A program made the translations under genes and the position numbers. From an uncultured Eubacteriales bacterium (GTDB lineage: Bacteria > Bacillota > Clostridia > Oscillospirales > Oscillospiraceae): a DNA stretch of 64,000 nucleotides. The DNA lies in contig UQUO01000004.1 of NCBI GenBank assembly GCA_900544295.1, forward strand, positions 101,017-165,016, in the 5' to 3' direction. Below the pieces are notes generated by a model. The model searched no databases, was not told where the DNA came from, and saw only the letters and a list, made by a program, of their open reading frames with translations. Positions 58,041 through 64,000 of the stretch are shown here, piece after piece; position 1 is the stretch's first letter; every line of letters begins with the position of its first letter.

Positions 58041-58994
58041 ATGGATTTGCTGAAAATCACCGATGCCGAAAAAAAGGCCCTGAAGGGCCGCGGGCTTATC
58101 CTCACTAACGACGGGGAGCACTTTATTGCCCGCATCGTCGCGCCGAACGGAGTTTTTACAAACGAGCAGATGCAGATGGTGACCGACGTCGCGCGCAAGT
58201 ACGGCGATGGACGAGTTGCACTCACTGTCCGGCTGACGATAGAAATACAGGGCATCCCCTACGAGAACCTGGAGCCGCTTTGCGCCGAGGTGGAGGCCGC
58301 GGGCCTTGTCACCGGCGGCACGGGCTCCATCGTCAGGCCCATCGTCGCCTGCAAAGGCACCGTCTGCGTACACGGCCTGTTCGATACCCAGGCCTTCGCC
58401 AAGCGGATATATGACGAGTTCTTCGTAGGCTGGCACACGGTCACGCTGCCGCACAAGTTCAAGATCGCCGTCGGCGGCTGCCCCAACAACTGCGTCAAGC
58501 CCGGCCTCAACGACTTCGGCGTCTACGGTCAGTGCGTGCCCGAGCAGGACCTCATCAAGTGCCGCAGCTGCGTCAAGTGCGGCGTCATCGAGCGCTGTCC
58601 TGTCCACTGTGTCTCAAGGGGCGCAGCCGGCAAGATAGTCGTCGATACGGAAAAGTGCACGAACTGCGGCAAGTGCATCGCTGCCTGCCCGATGCACAGC
58701 TTCTCCGAAAAAGAGCGCGGTTACGCCGTGGTCATCGGCGGCATCTGGGGCAAGACACAGAGGCTCGGCACCAACATCGGCGGAGTCTACTCCGAGGACG
58801 AGGTCATGAAGCTCATCGAAAAGGCCATCCTCCTCTACCGCGAGCTGGGCAAGACCGGCGAGCGCTTCGGCCGCACCATAGACCGCGTGGGTGTGGACGA
58901 GTTCATACGCCAGCTCAAAAGCGACGACGTGCTCTCCCGCAAGGAGGCCATCCTCGCCGTTGCCGCCAAATCCAAGGGCGGCGCGAGCTGCTGA
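58041..58994 (+). CDS. Siroheme/4Fe-4S sulfite or nitrite reductase-like protein
   Basis: A 317-residue protein. An N-terminal ferredoxin-like half-domain (residues 20-75) precedes the siroheme-[4Fe-4S] region with IVACKGTVCVHGL and FKIAVGGCPNNCVKPGLND, followed by a ferredoxin insert with clustered cysteines (KCRSCVKCGVIERCPVHC and KCTNCGKCIAACPMHS). This compact architecture resembles the anaerobic sulfite reductase AsrC-like and Clostridial inducible sulfite reductase group. Siroheme synthesis genes 2.8 kb downstream support a siroheme cofactor. ATG 58041 follows AGGAGG. Sulfite versus nitrite as substrate is unresolved. A terminator follows. Confidence 0.85.
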   Translation: MDLLKITDAEKKALKGRGLILTNDGEHFIARIVAPNGVFTNEQMQMVTDVARKYGDGRVALTVRLTIEIQGIPYENLEPLCAEVEAAGLVTGGTGSIVRPIVACKGTVCVHGLFDTQAFAKRIYDEFFVGWHTVTLPHKFKIAVGGCPNNCVKPGLNDFGVYGQCVPEQDLIKCRSCVKCGVIERCPVHCVSRGAAGKIVVDTEKCTNCGKCIAACPMHSFSEKERGYAVVIGGIWGKTQRLGTNIGGVYSEDEVMKLIEKAILLYRELGKTGERFGRTIDRVGVDEFIRQLKSDDVLSRKEAILAVAAKSKGGASC

Positions 58995-59010
58995 ATCCAC
59001 GCAAAAACGC

Positions 59011-59050
59011 GCGGGGCTGGTTTGATAGCTTTCCAGCCCCGCATTTTTTA
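59011..59050 (+). terminator. Intrinsic terminator after the siroheme protein gene
   Basis: Perfect 10-bp stem GCGGGGCTGG / CCAGCCCCGC with a 12-nt loop, followed by ATTTTTTAT. Confidence 0.85.
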
Positions 59051-59068
59051 TCCATGGGTGTGAATCAC

Positions 59069-60019
59069 ATGAAAAAGCTCATCTCAACCCTGCTTGCGGC
59101 CTGCGTGCTGCTCTCCCTTGCCGCCTGCGGCGCGGCAGGGACGTCGCCGCAGGCAGACGGCACGGAAACTTACGTCTTTACCGACGACCTGGGCCGCGAA
59201 GTCACGGCTCCTGCCCATCCCGAGCGCGTCGCGGCAATGATAGGCAGCTTTGCCGACGTGTGGTGCATCGCCGGAGGCCGCGACTCGCTCGTAGCCGCGG
59301 CGGACGACGCCTGGACCTCCTTCGACCTCGGCCTGGGCGCAGACGTCACAAACCTCGGCGCAGTCAAGGAGCCGGGCCTTGAGGCGCTCATCGCCTCGGA
59401 GCCCGATCTGATCCTTGCCAGCTGCAACACCGCCGCAAACCTTGAGCTCCTGGACACCTTTGAGGCGGCGGGGCTGTGCGTCGCATACTTTGACGTGCAG
59501 ACGCTCGACGACTATCTCAACATGCTCGGCATCTGCACCACGCTGACCGGCTGCGAGGAGAACTACGAGCTCAACGGCTCTGCCGTGCGCGCTCAGGCAG
59601 ACGCGGCCATCGCGCGGCAGACCGGCGAGGCGCCTACGGTGCTCTGCATCCGCGCCACGGGCGTGAGCTGCAAGGTCAAAGGCAGCCGGGATTTCGTGCT
59701 GGGCGAAATGCTGGCTGACCTTGGCTGCGTAAATATCGCGGACAGCGAAGAGAGCCTGCTGGAGGATTTGAGCCTTGAAGCCATCATTGCCGCCGAGCCG
59801 GACTACATCTTCGCCGTGCTCCAGGGTTCTGACCCTACGGACGCCATGGAGACGCTGGAGCAAACTCTGCTGCAAAACCCGGCGTGGTCGGAGCTGCGGG
59901 CCGTGCGCGAGGGGCGTTTCTATACGCTTGAGCACGAGCTCTACAACCTCAAGCCCAACGCCCGCTGGGGGGAGGCCTATGAAAAACTTGCAGACATCCT
60001 CTATCCGGATGCGGACTAG
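59069..60019 (+). CDS. Metal-chelate ABC transporter substrate-binding lipoprotein (FepB/BtuF type)
   Basis: A 316-residue lipoprotein from ATG 59069, with lipobox LAAC. An ATG at 59054 lies inside the terminator's T-rich tail and has no ribosome site. The periplasmic-binding class III fold is indicated by YVFTDDLGREVTAPAHPERV at the start, ALIASEPDLILASC and DTFEAAGLCVAYFDVQTLDD in the middle and a LREGRFYTLEH-like end. It would bind an iron siderophore, haem or corrinoid. The permease gene overlaps its end by 41 bases. Siroheme genes downstream hint at iron or tetrapyrrole supply, but the ligand is unknown. Confidence 0.87.
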   Translation: MKKLISTLLAACVLLSLAACGAAGTSPQADGTETYVFTDDLGREVTAPAHPERVAAMIGSFADVWCIAGGRDSLVAAADDAWTSFDLGLGADVTNLGAVKEPGLEALIASEPDLILASCNTAANLELLDTFEAAGLCVAYFDVQTLDDYLNMLGICTTLTGCEENYELNGSAVRAQADAAIARQTGEAPTVLCIRATGVSCKVKGSRDFVLGEMLADLGCVNIADSEESLLEDLSLEAIIAAEPDYIFAVLQGSDPTDAMETLEQTLLQNPAWSELRAVREGRFYTLEHELYNLKPNARWGEAYEKLADILYPDAD

Positions 60020-61004
60020 GCCGGCGCGGCTGTTTGCGGCGCTGGCAGCGGTCTGTCTTGCCGCCTGCTGCATGAGCCTTGCGCTCGGGCCTGTGAATGT
60101 GCCGCTTCCGGACCTTTTGCGCGCGCTCTTTTCCGGCGAGGCCGCCACGGCGGCGGAGCGCATCGCGCTCTATTCCCGCCTGCCGCGCACCTGTGGATGC
60201 CTCATAGCCGGCGCGGCGCTCGCCGTTTCGGGAGCGGTCATCCAGGGCGTGCTCTCGAACCCCCTGGCTGCGCCGAACGTCATCGGCGTCAACGCCGGGG
60301 CCGGGCTGGCGGCAGCGCTCTGCTGCGCTCTCGCCCCCTCCGCCTATACCCTGGTGCCGCTCGCGGCCTTCGCGGGGGCGCTGTTCAGCGTGCTGCTGGT
60401 GCTGCTCATCGCCGAGCGCACGGGCGCCTCCAGGATAACCCTGGTGCTGGCCGGCGTAGCCGTCTCCGGCATCCTCTCTGCCGGCATAGACGCCATCGTC
60501 ACCTTCCGGCCCGAGGCGCTGAACGGCTATTCCGACTTCCGGATCGGCAGCCTCGCAAACCTCACGATGCAGCGCATAACGCCCGCCTTCTGGGTGGCGC
60601 TCTGCGCGCTGGCGCTGCTTTTCACCCTGACGAACGAACTGGACGTGCTCATGCTCGGCCAGGAAACGGCGCACAGCCTGGGAGTTAAAACTGGGCGGAT
60701 GCGCGTCATATTGCTGGCGCTGGCGGCGGCGCTGGCCGGGGCGGCGGTGAGCTTTGCCGGGCTCATCGGCTTTGTCGGCCTCATCGTGCCGCACATCATG
60801 CGCCGCTTCGCAGGGGACGAGAGCCGCTTTCTCCTGCCCGCCTCGGCGCTGGGCGGGGCCTCGCTGCTCACGCTCTGCGACCTCGCGGCCAGGATGCTTT
60901 TCACGCCCTATGAGCTGCCCGTGGGCATACTTCTCTCCCTCTTTGGCGGGCCGTTCTTTATCTGGCTGCTGTTCAGGCAAAGGAAGGGGCGAAGCCATGA
61001 TTGA
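59979..61004 (+). CDS. FecCD-family permease of the metal-chelate transporter
   Basis: A 341-residue membrane protein with about nine to ten helices. Family motifs are LPRTCGCLIAGAALAVSGAV, IQGVLSNPLAAPNVIGVNAG, then SFAGLIGFVGLIVPHIMRRF near the C-terminus, which contacts the ATPase. ATG 59979 has a strong GGGGGGAGG site inside the end of the binding-protein gene, so the permease start overlaps it by 41 bases. Upstream codons in this frame are antiphase to the binding-protein gene and are not used. The stop overlaps the ATPase start. Confidence 0.9.
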   Translation: MKNLQTSSIRMRTRPARLFAALAAVCLAACCMSLALGPVNVPLPDLLRALFSGEAATAAERIALYSRLPRTCGCLIAGAALAVSGAVIQGVLSNPLAAPNVIGVNAGAGLAAALCCALAPSAYTLVPLAAFAGALFSVLLVLLIAERTGASRITLVLAGVAVSGILSAGIDAIVTFRPEALNGYSDFRIGSLANLTMQRITPAFWVALCALALLFTLTNELDVLMLGQETAHSLGVKTGRMRVILLALAAALAGAAVSFAGLIGFVGLIVPHIMRRFAGDESRFLLPASALGGASLLTLCDLAARMLFTPYELPVGILLSLFGGPFFIWLLFRQRKGRSHD

Positions 61005-61764
61005 GCTTAAGGAGCTGCGCGCGGGCTACGGCACATTCGAGGTACTGCACGGGATAAGCATCGCTTTCCCTCCCGGGCAGGTCACGGCCATCGCCGGGCC
61101 GAACGGCTGCGGCAAGAGCACGCTGCTGCGCGCCGTCCTCGGCATGGCGCAGCGCATGGGCGGGCAGGTGCTGTTCGACGGCAGGCCCGTTGAGGAGCTC
61201 AGCGCCCGTGAGATAGCGCAGAGGGCGGCATACATGCCCCAGGACCGTCCCGTGCCGAGCATAAGCGTCCGGCGCATGGCGCTGCATGGGCGCTTTCCCT
61301 ACCTCTCCTATCCGCGGCATTACCGGCGCGAGGACTATGACATCGTTGACGCGGCGCTCCGCCGCGCCGACGCGCTGGAGCTGGCGGACCGACCCCTGCC
61401 GGAGCTCTCGGGCGGGCAGCGCCAACGCGCCTATCTGGCCATGGTCCTCGCCCAGGGCGCGGAGACGGTGTTCATGGACGAGCCGACGGCCTTTCTCGAC
61501 ATCCGCCACCAGTTCGGCGTGATGGACACGGCCCGCAGCCTTGCCGGCGACGGCCGTGCCGTGGCCATGGTGACGCACGACCTCGCGCTGGCGCTCAGGC
61601 GGGCAGACAGGCTCGCCATTATGCAGGACGGCCGGCTCCGCATGCTGGGCAGCCCGGACGAGGTGTTCGAAAGCGGCGCCGTTGACGAGGTGTTCGGCGT
61701 GCGGCTCAGGCGCGTTGACACGCCCGACGGGCCGCAGTATTACTTTGCACAGGAGGCGTTTTGA
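60997..61764 (+). CDS. ATPase of the metal-chelate ABC transporter
   Basis: A 255-residue ABC ATPase. Walker A GPNGCGKST, Q-loop YMPQDRPV, signature LSGGQRQRAYLA, Walker B TVFMDEPTAFLD and H-loop VTHDLALALRRAD are all canonical for the FecE/BtuD class. ATG 60997 overlaps the permease stop by eight bases. The siroheme gene starts at the very next base after its stop, making a five-gene translationally chained unit from 59069 to 63812. Confidence 0.92.
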   Translation: MIELKELRAGYGTFEVLHGISIAFPPGQVTAIAGPNGCGKSTLLRAVLGMAQRMGGQVLFDGRPVEELSAREIAQRAAYMPQDRPVPSISVRRMALHGRFPYLSYPRHYRREDYDIVDAALRRADALELADRPLPELSGGQRQRAYLAMVLAQGAETVFMDEPTAFLDIRHQFGVMDTARSLAGDGRAVAMVTHDLALALRRADRLAIMQDGRLRMLGSPDEVFESGAVDEVFGVRLRRVDTPDGPQYYFAQEAF

Positions 61765-62376
61765 ATGGCCTATTTCCCGCTTTTCGTGGAGCTTCAGGGC
61801 CGCCGGGCGCTCATTGTCGGCGGCGGGCGGCTCGCGCTGCACAAGGCCGAAAAGCTTCTGCCCTATGGGGCCGAGCTGCGTGCCGTCGCGCCGGAGTTTT
61901 GTCCGGAGCTCCAGGCCCTGCCCGGCGTCGAGCTGCGCCGGGGCGCCTTTGAGCCGCGCGACCTCGACGGCGTCTTCCTGGCCATAGCCGCAACGGACGA
62001 CCGGGACGTCAACAGCGCCGTCGCCTCAGCCTGCCGGGAGCGCGGCATACCTGTGAACGTCGTGGACGAGCTGTCTGAGTGCGGCTTCGTCTTCCCCGCC
62101 CTGCTCAGGCGCGGCGCGCTCTCCGCGGGCGTGACCACGGCCGGATGCAGCCCCAGCGCCGCCGCCTGGGCGCGGGACAGGCTGGACGAGGCTCTGCCGG
62201 AAGGTTTCGAGGACATTCTCGCCTTCCTCGGCTCCCTGCGCGCGCCGCTGAAGGCCCGCGTGCCAGAGCAGCGGCGGCGCTCTGCGCTCCTGCGCGAGCT
62301 CTTCGGGCTCTGCCTGGAGCTGGGCCGGCCCCTCGACGCGGCCGAGCTCGATGCGGCGCTGGAGGCGCGGGCATGA
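61765..62376 (+). CDS. Precorrin-2 dehydrogenase / sirohydrochlorin ferrochelatase-like (Met8/CysG-B)
   Basis: A 203-residue protein. It opens with PLFVELQGRRALIVGGGRLA, the NAD-binding fingerprint of Met8p and the CysG N-terminal half, then KAEKLLPYGAELRAVAPEF, AIAATDDRDVNSAV and VNVVDELSECGFVFPALLRR with the catalytic Asp region. It oxidises precorrin-2 to sirohydrochlorin and may insert iron to form siroheme. It starts at the base after the ATPase stop and overlaps the next gene by four bases. Its product would serve the siroheme enzyme at 58041-58994. Confidence 0.9.
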   Translation: MAYFPLFVELQGRRALIVGGGRLALHKAEKLLPYGAELRAVAPEFCPELQALPGVELRRGAFEPRDLDGVFLAIAATDDRDVNSAVASACRERGIPVNVVDELSECGFVFPALLRRGALSAGVTTAGCSPSAAAWARDRLDEALPEGFEDILAFLGSLRAPLKARVPEQRRRSALLRELFGLCLELGRPLDAAELDAALEARA

Positions 62377-63812
62377 GCGGGCGCGTCTACCTCGTGGGGG
62401 CTGGCTGCGGCGGGCCGGAGCTGCTGACGCTCAGGGCCGCGAAGCTCCTGCGCGCCTGTTCCTGCGTCGTCTATGACGACCTCATTGACCCCGCCATCCT
62501 TGACCTCGCCCCGCCCGAGGCCGAGCGCGTCTACATGGGCAAGCGCTCAGGGCGGCACAGCGCGCCGCAGGCCGAGATAAACGCCCTGCTTATCGAAAAG
62601 GCGAGCGGTGGCGACGTAGTCGTGCGGCTCAAGGGCGGGGACCCCTTTGTCTTCGGGCGCGGCGGGGAGGAAATGCTCGCGCTCGCCGCCGCTGGTGTGG
62701 TTTGCGTGGCTGTACCGGGCATTTCCTCGGCAATAGCCATACCTGAGCTCGCCGGCATACCTCTGACGCACCGGGGCCTGAGCCGGAGCTTCCACGTAGT
62801 CACGGCGCACAGCGCCGCTGCTGGCGACACACTGCCTGAGGATCTCGACGCCCTGGCCCGGGCGGGCGGGACGCTGGTGTTCCTCATGGGCCTCGGCGCG
62901 CTGCCTGAGCTCACACGCCGTCTCATCGCGGCGGGGCTGCCTCCGGAGACGCCCGCCGCAGTGCTCTCCGGCGGTAACTCGCCGCACCCTGCCGATGTGC
63001 GCGGGACGCTGGAGGACATAGCCGGGCGCGCCGCTCAGGTCGAGGCCCCTGCGGTCATTATCATCGGCGAGGTGGCGGCGGTGAGGCTCGGCGGGCCTGG
63101 GCTGCCGCTTTCCGGCCTGCGCGTGGGGCTCACGGGTACGCCCGTCATGCAGGAAAAGCTACGCGCGCTCTTTGAAGCCGAGGGTGCGCGGGTATTCTCC
63201 GCGACGTGCTCCCGTGTAGTTCCGCTGGCGGCTGAGCTGCCGGAGGATTTGGAAGAAGGCGGCTGGATAGTGCTGACGAGCGCAAACGGGGTAGGTGCCT
63301 TTTTCCGGCTGCTGTCGGAGCGCGGCTTTGACTTGCGGCGGCTGAGCCGCTGCCGCTTTGCGGTCATCGGCCCGGCGACCGGCGCGGCGCTGAGAGAACA
63401 CGGGCTCCTGCCAGACCTCTGCCCAGAGCTGCACACGAGCGCGGGTCTTGCCGACGCGCTGCTGGCTGCCGGGCGGCCTGGCGAGCGGGTGCATCTCTTC
63501 CGCTCCGCCCTTGCCGGGCGGGAGCTGCCCGAGGCGCTCTCTGCGAGTTTCCGGCTGAGCGAGACGGCGCTGTATACCGTTGAGACGCGGCTGTGCCGCC
63601 GCTCGGGCGCGGATTACCTGCTGTTTTCAAGCGCGCAGGGCGTGCGGGATTACTTTGCCGCAGGAGGCGACGTCAGCGGCGCCGTATGCGTCTCGATAGG
63701 GCCTGTTACCAGTGCTGCCCTGCGTTCTCTGGTCTCGGGTGAGATATTGGAGGCAGAAGAAATTTCCGCCCGCGGCCTGCTCTCTGCTGTGCTGCGGCAT
63801 CGCTCGGGCTGA
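62373..63812 (+). CDS. Fusion of uroporphyrinogen-III C-methyltransferase and uroporphyrinogen-III synthase (CobA-HemD)
   Basis: A 479-residue bifunctional enzyme. Residues 1-245 are SAM uroporphyrinogen-III methyltransferase: VYLVGAGCGGPELLTLRAAK, VVYDDLIDP, RLKGGDPFVFGRGGEE, VPGISSAIAIPELAGIPLTH. Residues about 250-479 are HemD-like uroporphyrinogen-III synthase with VGLTGTPVMQEKLRALFEAE and the VLTSANGVGAFFRLL loop. Together they convert hydroxymethylbilane to precorrin-2. Such fusions are common in Clostridia. ATG 62373 overlaps the previous stop (ATGA). The open frame back to 62079 is not used. Nothing after it is coding before the window ends. Confidence 0.92.
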   Translation: MSGRVYLVGAGCGGPELLTLRAAKLLRACSCVVYDDLIDPAILDLAPPEAERVYMGKRSGRHSAPQAEINALLIEKASGGDVVVRLKGGDPFVFGRGGEEMLALAAAGVVCVAVPGISSAIAIPELAGIPLTHRGLSRSFHVVTAHSAAAGDTLPEDLDALARAGGTLVFLMGLGALPELTRRLIAAGLPPETPAAVLSGGNSPHPADVRGTLEDIAGRAAQVEAPAVIIIGEVAAVRLGGPGLPLSGLRVGLTGTPVMQEKLRALFEAEGARVFSATCSRVVPLAAELPEDLEEGGWIVLTSANGVGAFFRLLSERGFDLRRLSRCRFAVIGPATGAALREHGLLPDLCPELHTSAGLADALLAAGRPGERVHLFRSALAGRELPEALSASFRLSETALYTVETRLCRRSGADYLLFSSAQGVRDYFAAGGDVSGAVCVSIGPVTSAALRSLVSGEILEAEEISARGLLSAVLRHRSG

Positions 63813-64000
63813 AGTCGCTGCTCTCCCTGGGGGGTGGGTTGGAGGAACTCGCCGTTTTGTTGGCGGTTATCTTTACGTTGTGCTGCGATTCCACCCCATT
63901 TCTTTGGTCTTGCCCAAAGAAACGGGGTGGAGCCCCAAAGAAAGGCGCTTTTGGGTGGTGGCGCCCCCGTGAGGTTTCGGGACCCACCCGCCTCTCCCAC
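63813..64000. repeat. Dispersed palindrome, copy 2, in gene-free end of window
   Basis: CCACCCCATTTCTTTGG - 6 nt - CCAAAGAAACGGGGTGG at 63891-63930, matching 56093-56132. It is embedded in further repeat-like sequence (AGCCCCAAAGAAAGGCGC, GGTGGCGCCCCC). No gene is visible to the right edge. Confidence 0.65.

Noticed and set aside
58532..59068. Extension of the binding-protein frame back to 58532, making a 495-residue protein.
   Set aside because: The added part is an antiphase reading of the siroheme protein gene and crosses a strong terminator. The lipoprotein signal peptide starts at 59069.

Overview
The window looks like a moderately GC-rich chromosome segment of a gut-type clostridial bacterium, in the style of the Oscillospiraceae. 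This is inferred from the Bacillus/Clostridium-type order SRP RNA - dnaX - ybaB, from Tn1549/CTn-like conjugative-element relics (Maff2, MobC, relaxase, Orf7-type sigma factor), from strong AGGAGG ribosome sites and from the Gram-positive lipoproteins. No species can be named from the sequence alone.

Layout. 1-3.65 kb: the tail of an ECF-type S component and a pair of ABC half-transporters. 3.7-5.6 kb (minus): an aminothiazoline-carboxylate hydrolase-like gene, a truncated methyltransferase, an alpha/beta hydrolase and a second methyltransferase tail. 5.6-12.6 kb: a mosaic graveyard of integrative conjugative element pieces (truncated Maff2, interrupted sigma factor, MobC, relaxase joined to a topoisomerase tail, and a helicase-N/relaxase-C chimera), with live-looking cargo (XRE-TPR regulator, flavin reductase). 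12.7-23.4 kb: a coherent starch/maltodextrin locus with a LacI regulator, an intracellular GH13, MalE/F/G-like ABC uptake, a GH31 glucosidase and a secreted CGTase-like enzyme. Two identical 15-bp operators frame the regulator and the transport genes. 23.45-25.5 kb (minus): a Y-family polymerase, a small protein and an SRAP/HMCES protein in one tight operon.

25.8-33.7 kb is an accessory, defence-like island. It holds a decayed IS110 element, AbiH with an unknown partner, a broken NUDIX gene, a DUF262/HNH protein with an unknown partner, and a second IS110 end. 33.7-46.6 kb is a repeated cassette region. An XRE regulator, a secreted PPC plus caspase-fold-like protein and a large lipoprotein (propeller-like region plus solute-binding domain) occur as one complete-but-regulator-deleted copy, one copy lacking the peptidase, and one remnant. 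Small secreted proteins (SH3-like, peptidoglycan-binding) and an ECF sigma/anti-sigma/secreted-protein operon lie among them. I regard this array as the best candidate for an undescribed system.

46.7-49.8 kb: a sigma-like protein, a small protein and a large serine recombinase abut a tRNA-Ala gene, whose 5' half is present twice more in exact 100-bp tandem units between the tRNA and its promoter. 49.8-52.4 kb: SRP RNA, dnaX and ybaB (no recR follows). 52.4-56.1 kb: a heterodimeric ABC exporter with one degenerate ATP site. 56.2-63.8 kb: a thioredoxin-reductase-like flavoprotein, a nitrilase-family amidase, a siroheme/4Fe-4S sulfite or nitrite reductase-like protein, a FecCD-type metal-chelate ABC importer and siroheme synthesis genes (Met8/CysG-B-like and a CobA-HemD fusion). 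The importer and siroheme genes are translationally chained. A dispersed palindrome closes this segment.
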